A stretch of 44,371 nt of DNA from Draconibacterium sp. (GTDB taxonomy: Bacteria; Bacteroidota; Bacteroidia; Bacteroidales; Prolixibacteraceae). The translations under genes and the position numbers were made by a program. This document shows, piece by piece, positions 36,598 to 44,371 of this stretch; the stretch's first letter is position 1, and every line of letters begins with the position of its first letter. The stretch is taken from contig JADIYN010000061.1 in the NCBI GenBank assembly GCA_016705335.1, forward strand, positions 1 through 44,371. The letters are read 5' to 3'. Below the pieces are notes generated by a model that was not told where the DNA came from, did no database searches, and was given only the letters and a program-made list of their open reading frames with translations.

Positions 36598-39031
36598 TTA
36601 TCCCATCACAACTTTCACTTCACACGCTTTTTTGATCTGAACAGGAATTTTATTTCCATCGATTTTAATTCCATCAACCCATAATTCTTTTACCCCTTTT
36701 GAAATATGATCCGGGTTTTTAACTTCAATTGTATAAGTTGTTCCCCTGAATTTACGTGTAATTTTAAATCCATTCCAGGCTTTTGGAATACATGGATTTA
36801 CGATCAATCCGTCATAATCAGGTTGTATCCCAGAATGTATTGGGAGATTGCATAAAAATTCCAGGCCGCAGTTCCGGTTAACCACGAGTTTTTCGCTTCG
36901 CCCGGTTTAAAAGCATCTTTTCCGGCAATCATTTGCGAATAAACATAAGGTTCAGTTTTGTGCAATTCACTGATTTCTTCAAGGTATGATGGACAAATCT
37001 TTTGTAATATTCCCAGGCCATTTCGCCACGGCCGATTTCGGTTTCGGCAATCATAATCCATGGGTTGTTGTGGCAGAATATTCCTGCATTTTCTTTGTAA
37101 CCAGCCGGATAGCTTGATATTTCACCATATTCAATATAATATTTGGTAAAGGCCGGGTTATTTAAAACGATGCCATGTTCGCAATCGAGATGTTTTTTAA
37201 CCGAATTCATTGCTTTTTCAACCATTCCTTCTTCTTTGCCAATTCCAGCCATTCCGCACCAACCGTTTGATTCAATGAAAATTTTCCCTTCTTCGTTTTC
37301 TTTTGAACCTATTTTTTTACCATAATAATCGTATGCACGAATAAACCATTCTCCATCCCAGCCGTGCATTTTAATGGCTGCAACCATTTCATCAACATGT
37401 TTTTGGGCACGGTTTGCTTCCTCATATTTGCCAAGCACCCGGCATAATTCAATGTAATCTCTTCCGTACACAACAAATAACCCGGCAATCATCAGCGATT
37501 CAGCTTTTGAACCTTCTGTTTTGTTTTCAGTTGTCTGGAACGATTCGTTGGGGTCGTTTGAGAAACAGTTGAGGTTTAAACAGTCATTCCAATCAGCACG
37601 GCCAATCAAAGGCAATTTATTTGGACCTAAATTGTTGATTACATGATCAAAAGAAACAGTTAAATGATCAAACAAAGAACGGGCAACACTAATGTCATTA
37701 TCAAATGGAACCATTTCATCGAGTATTTCCAAATCTCCGGATTCCTTTATATAGCTGACAGTTCCCGCAATAAGCCATAATGGATCGTCGTTAAAACCGC
37801 CGCCAATATCATTGTTCCCTTGTTTTGTAAGTGGCTGATACTGGTGATAGCAACCACCATCGTGAAACTGAGTTGATGCAATATCTATAATTCTTTCCCG
37901 TGCACGTTCCGGTATTTGATGCACAAAACCAAGTAAATCCTGGTTCGAATCACGGAAACCCATCCCGCGGCCAATCCCGCTTTCAAAAAATGAAGCCGAA
38001 CGCGAGAAATTAAATGTAATCATACATTGATACTGGTTCCAGATATTCACCATCCTGTCCAATTTCTCATCTCCTGAATCGACAACGTAAATACTCAACA
38101 AGTCATCCCAGTATTCTTTTAATTCAATCCACGCTGCATCAACTTTTTCAGTGGTATCAAACTTAGAAATTGTCGCTTTTGCCTTTGTTTTATTGATAAT
38201 TCCTTTCGATTCCCATTTTTCATATTCTTTGTTTTCAATGTAGCCAAGTACAAAAACAAAATCCTTTGATTCACCTGGGTTTAACTGTATTTCCAAATAA
38301 TGAGAAGCAATTGGTGACCAACCGTGTGCTTCGGTCATGCGTGGTTTTCCTTCAGCTACAACCTGAGGATCTTCAAACCCGTTATACAAGCCAAAAAATG
38401 ACTCCCGGTCGGTATCATAACCCTGAATCGGCACATTAACAGAGTAATATGCATAATGATCGCGGCGCTCTTTATATTCTGTTTTATGGTAAATTACTGA
38501 ATCTTCAATTTCAACTTCGCCTGTTGAAAAATTGCGTTGAAAGTTTTCCATGTCGGAAGCAGCATTCCAAAGTGCCCATTCTACAAACGAAAACAGTTTT
38601 AAAGTTTTTGTTTCTTTCGAATGATTTGTCAACGTTAGTTTCTGAATTTCAGCATGAGTTTTCAATGGCACAAAATAGAGTACTTCGGCACTAAGACCGT
38701 CTTTTTCGCCCTTAATTTTTGTGTAATTCATCCCGTGCCTGCATTCGTACTTATCGAGCGGGGTTTTAACCGGTTTCCAACCCGGCGACCATGTTGATTC
38801 ACCATCTTTAATATAGAAATATTTGCCGCCACTGTCCATGGGTACATTGTTGTAACGGTAACGTGTGAGACGTCGGAATTTTGCATCTTTATAAAAAGAA
38901 TAGCCACCGGCAGTGTTCGAAATAAGAGAGAAAAAGTCTTCGTTTCCAAGGTAGTTAATCCATGGCCAGGGTGTTTTCGGGTTGGTAATTACATATTCCC
39001 GGTTGGTGTCGTCGAAGTATCCGAATTTCAT
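36598..39031 (-). CDS. GH94 family glycoside phosphorylase (two frameshifts)
   Basis: About 811 residues, no signal peptide, so intracellular. It starts MKFGYFDDTNREYVITNPKT, typical of GH94. The catalytic acid is D483 in GRADWNDCLNLNC. The N-terminal sandwich has FSFVEWALWNAASDMENFQR; the helical barrel has GRGMGFRDSNQDLLGF and GGGFNDDPLWLI. Frame changes near 37009 and 36826 need one base each; the end then reads NPCIPKAWNGFKITRKFRGT. GH94 enzymes split disaccharides with phosphate (cellobiose, chitobiose, laminaribiose). The DWNDCLN form and the neighbours allow either cellobiose or N,N'-diacetylchitobiose; I leave specificity open. Last gene of the operon. Confidence 0.88.
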
Positions 39032-39177
39032 AATAATGGTTTTGAAAATTTAAGTCATCAAAAGTAATCTTTGGTTTAATTTCAACCAGAAAAACTTTTG
39101 TGATTCGTGGTTTTATTTGATTATAAAAGTTTGTAGTTCTTAACTCTCTCCCTCCAGGCGAGTTGGAGGGGGTTTCT

Positions 39178-40949
39178 TTATTTTGTAATCCCGGGCCAGT
39201 CATCAGTTCTGAATGGATTTGCAGGCAAACCTTCAACATTGTACAAATTCACATCATCAGGATTATTTGCCCAACCGTAACGAACTGATTTCGGATCTTT
39301 TATGTCATCAGAATCGAATAAACAATGTCTTTGTTGTATGCAACTTTCAAGGCGTTTAAAGCCAGTCGTTTGCCAACATCCTGCTTGTTCTTTGGATGAA
39401 TATCCAGAGCTTCGCCAATATCAATTGTCAATGCCATTCCTGTGTTTGGCAACGAAAGTGTTTTGGTTTGAGCTTCGCGTAATTCAGCCCAGTCACTTTC
39501 GCCTGGAGTTTCGGCTGGTGGATTAAAATTAGCAAGCGAAACAAACAGAAATGGGAAATCTCCCTGATTCCAATGAGTGCGCCAGTCGGTAATCATTTCA
39601 GGAAAAATACGCTGGTATTGTTTGGCTCGTCCGGCATTCGATTCACCCTGATACCAGATTGCACCTTTAATTCCATATGGAAGAATTGGGTTTATCATAC
39701 CGTTAAACAACAAAGTCGGGTAGGAGTTTGGACCAATGTTTACTGCACCAACAGTTGCTTTTGAAATTTTGAACTTCCAGTCACCCGAAATGTCAACCTT
39801 TTCGTTTCCAATAGCAAGGAACTGATCTTTTGGATCGCCCCAAATTCCGCCATTTCCACCGGTGTCGTTCACTCGGACAACAATCATATTTTTTCCGGGG
39901 TTCAGGTATTTTTTATCAATGGAATAAATTCTTTCTTTATCATACGTCTCAGTTTTTCCAATTTCAATCCCGTTCATGAAAGTAATGTCTGAATCGTCAA
40001 CTTTTCCCAAATGCAATGTTGCATCTGCATTCGATTGCTGTTCGGTTAACCGAATTTCCTTACGGTACCAACCAATTCCATCGATATCCATATAACCTTG
40101 CGGTTCCCAGTAATTTGGAGCTTTTATAGTTTTCCAGTTACCATCATTAAAATTAACAGCTGACCAAACCGGTTTGCCATTTTCCATTCCCATATCTTTT
40201 TCAGGAATTTCTCCTCCGAGCATTTTTTTAATTTGTGCCATTTTCTCCTCTTTGTATTTGCTCAGATCCATTTGTTGTAATTCAGCGAGATCTCCTTTTA
40301 AATCAGGGTCTTTCGAAATGGTTTCGGCACTCGACCAGGTTTCTGCAACTGTTCCGCCCCATGAAGTATGTATCAAACCAATCGGAACATTCAGTTCTTT
40401 AAAAATATCGCGTCCAAAGAAATATCCAACTGCTGAAAAACTACCTACAGTTTCAGGTGAACATTCAACCCACTCACCCGATGAAATATCTTCATTCGGG
40501 AATTGAGCCACAGTTTTGGGAACCGTGAATAACCGGATTTTTGGAAAATTGGCTGCGGCAATTTCACTTTCGCCATTTACAGAATTTGCAACCTGCCATT
40601 CCATGTTCGATTGACCGGAACAAACCCAAACTTCGCCAATCAAAATATTGTCGAAAACAACAGTATTTTTTCCTTTTACTGTTAATTTAAAAGGACCGCC
40701 ATATTCCTGAGCCGGAAGTTTGACTGACCACTTTCCATCTTTATCAGTTTTTGTCCGAATAGATTGGTTGTTGAAAATTACAGTAATTTGTTCGCCCTTG
40801 TTTGCCCAGCCCCACACAGGAATTTCGATGCCTTTTTGCAGAACCATGTTTGAACTGAAAATCCGCGGAATTTTTACTTCGGCATTTGTTGAAATGAAGG
40901 AAAATAAGAAAATTCCGGTTAGAATTAAGAAGGTTTTTAATGTTTTCAT
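39178..40949 (-). CDS. Sialate-O-acetylesterase-type esterase, frameshift and internal deletion
   Basis: About 590 residues remain. Signal peptide MKTLKTFLILTGIFLFSFIS. The SASA/GDSL domain shows GEVWVCSGQSNMEWQVAN with its catalytic serine block, GLIHTSWGGTVAETW and AIWYQGESNAGRAKQYQ. A jelly-roll insert lies in the middle (WYRKEIRLTEQQSNADATLHL). After NALKVAYNKDIVYS the next recognisable part is DIKDPKSVRYGWANNPDDVN in another frame, ending PFRTDDWPGITK at 39178. Family members normally have about 70-80 residues between these blocks, so roughly 200 bp appears to be missing at about 39305. It removes O-acetyl groups from glycans. Co-directional with GH94 and GH16. Confidence 0.85.
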
Positions 40950-41005
40950 TGAATTATAGTTTAAGTAGTTTATTAATCATGTGTTGAAAAAACAAAGAAT
41001 CCATT

Positions 41006-42724
41006 CTATAAAATCAGAATTTTTTTTGCCTGAACCGACTTGTCAGAACTTACTTTTACAATATAGAAACCTGGTTTTATATTACCTGTATAGATTTCGG
41101 TTTCAGGTTTTAATAATTTTGTTTGATAAAGCAATTTACCATCGGGCGATAAAATTTCCAGATTTTGCAATTTCATTTCTGAAAAATTAGAAATAAAAAC
41201 TTTAAACTCGCCGTTTGCCGGATTTGGATACACAGAAAATGAATCTTTATTTGAATCAATTTCCTGATCACCATTTGAAGTAACTTCCTCAATCTGAGTT
41301 AAACTAATATTATCGATAGAGAATTTTCCAAGAAATCTTCCGATTCCAAAAAACAGTCTCAAATTTTCATCATTTACAGGCATAATCAGGGTAATTTCAT
41401 ATTTTTTTCTTGTGGAAGTAATACCAATATTTTTCACGATATGTGCACCCCAGTCGGCATAATTTTTCGAAACTGTAATATTTAATTGCTTTTGCTGTTC
41501 AGCCCACGCATCGAAAGTTAATTTGTATTCAGCTTTTTTCAGCGAAAGACCCGACTGCTGGAAACCGAGATGCCACTCAGTTCCGGTTGTTTTGGTAATA
41601 TTGATTTCAAAAGTGCTGTCAACAATTGTAGGAGTATAACTTAAATTTTGACTGTTTTCAACATAAAACGACCAAGGATTCCAGCTTTTATCGAATTCAC
41701 CGTTCGAGAGAAGTTCATTTTGATTATAAAAAACAGGGGTAACCGTTGTGTTTTTACCGATGATAAACTTGTAAGGATTGGCCTGGCCTAAATGTGTCCA
41801 GGCTCTAAAACTGTACCCTGAATCTGGGATTGCAGTCAATGTAACTTCAGTATTTTCAGGATAGAAATCGAGTTTGGGCGAAACTTCCACTTTCCCGTGA
41901 ACAGGAGGTTGAATATTCAATTCAAACGGGCTTTCCGAATCCTGCACTTGGTAAACACGCACATAGTCAATCAGAAATTTATGCGGAAGTTTTGTATCGT
42001 CAACTCCGGCAGAGCCGGCCCAAGTTCCACCATATGCCAAATTTAAGATCAGGTAAAATTCCTTGTCGAAAGGCCAAACCCGATAATCGTCGGCAGGTTT
42101 TTTATATTCATGGTATTTTCGGTCATTTGCCCACCATTCTATTTTGTCGGGTGTCCAAACCACCGTGAAAGTAATGAATTCGTTGAATGGGTCTCTAACA
42201 ACTTTTTGCGGACCACTACCACTTGAACCGTGTTTTCCTGCAGACATATTTATTCCCTCGAAATGGCTGGTAAAATAGAGGTTTTGTGGTTCAACACCAA
42301 TGTATTCCATAATATCAATTTCGCCACTTCGGGGCCAGCTTCCATATTCATTGTATGTTGGCATCATCCAGAGTGCGGGCCATGTTCCTTTGCCTGTAGG
42401 TACTTTAGCGCTGATTTCAACTTTGCCATATTTCCAGTCTCCAACTCCTTTCGAAATAATACTTGCCGAAGTATATTGTGCACCGTCAAAATTTTCCTTT
42501 CTGGTTTCAATAATCAGCACCGAATCTTCAATTCGCACATTTTCCATGCGATTGGTATAATATTGTAATTCGTTGTTACGAAGTTTCCCTTTTTCATAGC
42601 TCCATTTTGTACTGTCGGGCAACCCAGGCGTGTTGAATTCATCGCCCCAAACCTGTACATATTTTTGAGCTGACACTGATAAAGTAATCAGCATCAATAT
42701 TATAATTTGAATCAATCTATTCAT
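41006..42724 (-). CDS. Secreted GH16 endo-beta-glucanase with CBM4-type and T9SS domains
   Basis: 572 residues from the ATG at 42724, chosen because it begins the signal peptide MNRLIQIIILMLITLSVSAQ. GH16 domain (22-265): SGEIDIMEYIG with E135, D137 and E140 (ExDxxE), plus KGTWPALWMMP. A short InlB-like repeat (PPVHGKVEVSPKLDFYPENT) follows. A CBM4/9-type sandwich (about 335-475) starts LLSNGEFDKSWNPWSFYV. The C-terminus is a type IX sorting domain (FSVYPNPANGEFKVFI through GNIKPGFYIVKVSS). It probably cuts beta-1,3/1,4-glucan (laminarin or lichenan type) at the cell surface. Second gene of the operon, 7 bp after the esterase. Confidence 0.92.
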   Translation of the reverse strand: MNRLIQIIILMLITLSVSAQKYVQVWGDEFNTPGLPDSTKWSYEKGKLRNNELQYYTNRMENVRIEDSVLIIETRKENFDGAQYTSASIISKGVGDWKYGKVEISAKVPTGKGTWPALWMMPTYNEYGSWPRSGEIDIMEYIGVEPQNLYFTSHFEGINMSAGKHGSSGSGPQKVVRDPFNEFITFTVVWTPDKIEWWANDRKYHEYKKPADDYRVWPFDKEFYLILNLAYGGTWAGSAGVDDTKLPHKFLIDYVRVYQVQDSESPFELNIQPPVHGKVEVSPKLDFYPENTEVTLTAIPDSGYSFRAWTHLGQANPYKFIIGKNTTVTPVFYNQNELLSNGEFDKSWNPWSFYVENSQNLSYTPTIVDSTFEINITKTTGTEWHLGFQQSGLSLKKAEYKLTFDAWAEQQKQLNITVSKNYADWGAHIVKNIGITSTRKKYEITLIMPVNDENLRLFFGIGRFLGKFSIDNISLTQIEEVTSNGDQEIDSNKDSFSVYPNPANGEFKVFISNFSEMKLQNLEILSPDGKLLYQTKLLKPETEIYTGNIKPGFYIVKVSSDKSVQAKKILIL

Positions 42725-42731
42725 TGTATTT

Positions 42732-44246
42732 CTAATTTTCAATTTCTAATTTTTCAACAATCTGCTCTATAACTTTTATTTCATTATACTCAGCACAATG
42801 CCCTTTCATGGGAGTAAAACTCACGGAAGCATCCGATTTTGGATTTTCCATAGTTTTCAGCATTTCATCAAAAGCGCGGGTTGCGGGGTTGAGGTAAAAG
42901 TTATCCATGTCTCCGGCCCAAATCCAAACCTTTCCCTGTATTTTGGGCCCAAGTGTTTCCCAATTGGTTTCAACATAATATTTCAGATCGTGTTTTCGCC
43001 AGTATTCGGCAACTTCATGGTTTATTTCTCCGGTAATTGGATCGAACATCGGTTTTGGCAAACCATCATTTCCCTTTGGACTGAAAAGCGCGGTAAAAGC
43101 GCTGAATTGTCCTCCGGATGTGACATATGTATCGGAATGTCCCAAAACATTTTCAAACTGAATAAAATCTTTTTGTGATAAAATCGGTTCGCCGGAAACA
43201 TCGCGAACTATTGGACGCAAATAATCATATTCATTATAAAATGCGTTTTTATCTTTGTAAATATTAATTAGCTGGCAGTTTTCAAAATCAACTTGGTCGG
43301 GACTGTAAGAAAAACAGCCACCAAAAAAATCGGGATAAAAAAGTTGCAAAGCCAGCGAAACCCAGCCTCCGGTGCTGCAACCTTCAACAAAACGGGATTC
43401 AGGTGTTGATTTTCCACGGTACTCTTTTTCGATAAAGGGAATCAATTCTTCAATTAATGCTTTTCCATATGGGCCGCTGTTTTCAGAATCGAGCTGGTAG
43501 CAGTCGCCAAACGGACCTTCGCCGTCAAGATAAACGTTTAAAATTTCAGCGGCTTTGTCTGAAGTCCACCAATCCATATTGCCTAAAAAACGGTTGGCAC
43601 GTGTGTAACGCCCGCCATATCCGGCAATGTTGTATCTCACTGCATATTTTTGGTTTGGATGTTCAAAATAATTTCTTGGCAGAATAACTGCGGCTTTTAA
43701 CCGCATTTCTTTTCCCCACCATTTTGAAAGGATTTCGCTTTTTGATATCAATCTCTTTTAAAAGTTTATGTTCTGCTAATTTAGTAGGTTGGATTATTTT
43801 AGTAAGTTGAATTTCAATGGTTTGATTTTCAGATAAATCCACGGTTATTGCTTCACTGTATAAATTTCCGGGGCATTAATGCTTGATTCAGTTGTATTTT
43901 GATCCCACAAAACCTGTATTTTATATTTACCATTTTGAATTTTATCCAGCGACAGATCAACCGATTTTACAAAAGGCACTGAATTATCAAATGTAAATGA
44001 TTTTCCTGCTTCCCAATTATCAATGTTTGTAGCAAATATCATGTTTGATTTATTGGGCCAGGTATTCATGCGGGGTTCGCGGTTATTACTTTCGCTCACA
44101 AATAAAAAAATCCTTCCTTTTTGGTGTAAATTATTTGAAATTTCATTTGAAACCGTTGCTACAACTTTAAGAGAACTTGTTTGAGCTATTGTAGTTAAAC
44201 TACATAAATTGCAGATTATCAATAAAAAACATATAGTTCGTTTCAT
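42732..44246 (-). CDS. Secreted alpha/beta-hydrolase, putative esterase (one frameshift)
   Basis: About 504 residues when one lost base near 43857 is restored; the correct reading is YTSEAITVDLSENQTIEIQL. Signal peptide MKRTICFLLIICNLCSLTTI. An N-terminal Ig-like domain (30-130) precedes the esterase-D-type alpha/beta domain. Nucleophile serine is in the GCSTGG elbow (EGCSTGGWVSLALQL), and KGHCAEYN near the end likely holds the histidine. It could remove acyl groups from the glycan attacked by GH16. It is the first gene of the four-gene saccharide operon. Exact substrate unknown. Confidence 0.8.
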
Positions 44247-44263
44247 TTATCTTATTATTTCTT

Positions 44264-44271
44264 CAAAAATA
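44264..44271 (-). promoter_or_regulatory. -7 element TATTTTTG for the esterase-GH16 operon
   Basis: Exact TAnnTTTG match on the minus strand, 17 bp upstream of the esterase start. A TTTG lies about 24 bp further upstream. Bases 44272-44371 hold no gene I can see. Confidence 0.45.
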
Positions 44272-44371
44272 ACAAACATCTGAATAAAATCTCAGCAAAT
44301 TAACCTGAACTTAAAAAGTTATTATTTCAATTCAAATAAGTATTTCAAAAATTAAAATAATGAAGTTTTAT

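Noticed and set aside
38955..39239. Minus-strand open frame of 94 codons after GH94 start
   Set aside because: It is out of frame with both neighbours; the recognisable protein here is the C-terminus of the esterase (WANNPDDVNLYN) in another frame.
1..44371. CRISPR array, reverse transcriptase or toxin-antitoxin pair
   Set aside because: I saw no regularly spaced repeats, no YADD-type motif and no typical two-gene toxin-antitoxin arrangement; the XRE gene has no adjacent small toxin.

Overview
The window looks like a chromosome fragment of a Bacteroidota bacterium. I infer an anaerobic or marine polysaccharide degrader of the Marinilabiliales type, but the order is only a guess. The base composition is AT-rich. 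Three secreted hydrolases end in type IX secretion sorting domains. TAnnTTTG promoter elements precede several genes, and conserved Bacteroidota families such as DUF2795, DUF3024, ECF sigma with anti-sigma, and a SusC-like TonB receptor are present.

Layout. 0.2-2.0 kb: a broken membrane protein gene and a Gfo/Idh/MocA oxidoreductase on the minus strand. 2.2-5.9 kb: a CPBP protease, a DUF456 protein and penicillin-binding protein 1A on the plus strand. 6.0-6.3 kb: an intact tRNA-Pro(CGG) between two decayed tRNA-like copies and a 17-base G tract. 6.5-8.4 kb: DUF2795 and a secreted GH128-type glucanase. 8.5-10.8 kb: YceI, a four-helix histidine-rich membrane protein, DsrE and a YkgJ-type cysteine-cluster protein. 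10.9-13.5 kb: GH3 with PA14. 13.7-16.0 kb: ECF sigma factor, anti-sigma-like protein and outer-membrane-type protein. 16.0-20.5 kb: Tat-exported oxidoreductase, exported 1-Cys peroxiredoxin, polytopic membrane protein and a PqqD-like/HPr-kinase-like protein. 20.7-21.7 kb: tRNA-Ser(CGA) and a TPR lipoprotein. 21.8-26.0 kb: a tight operon of GH18, aldo/keto reductase, pirin and an exported unknown, with a perfect 20-bp palindrome at its promoter. 26.0-28.8 kb: PLDc_N peptide, methyltransferase, PQQ-type propeller and DUF3024.

28.8-33.2 kb is the most unusual stretch. A 61-bp direct repeat, derived from the 3' end of a phzF-type gene, brackets about 4.3 kb. Between the copies are a WYL regulator, an XRE regulator, an iron-sulfur uracil-DNA-glycosylase-like protein, a DEDDh exonuclease and an AAA+ ATPase. 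33.1-36.5 kb: the phzF-type gene (heavily broken) and a TonB-dependent receptor. 36.6-44.2 kb: a saccharide-degradation operon of secreted esterase, GH16 glucanase, sialate-O-acetylesterase-type enzyme and GH94 phosphorylase.

The glycosidases fit together as a beta-glucan or chitin-type degradation set. Secreted T9SS enzymes (GH128, GH18, GH16) would cut polymers, GH3 would trim oligomers, esterases would remove acyl groups and GH94 would phosphorolyse the disaccharides. No SusD partner is visible.

About half of the genes carry single-base frameshifts, mostly in short homopolymers, and the true reading continues cleanly in another frame. I read most of these as sequence errors in a draft or long-read assembly rather than decay. 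I have annotated such genes across their whole reconstructed span. Bases 1-232 hold no gene I can support. Specificity calls and family names come from recognising motifs by eye, not from database searches.
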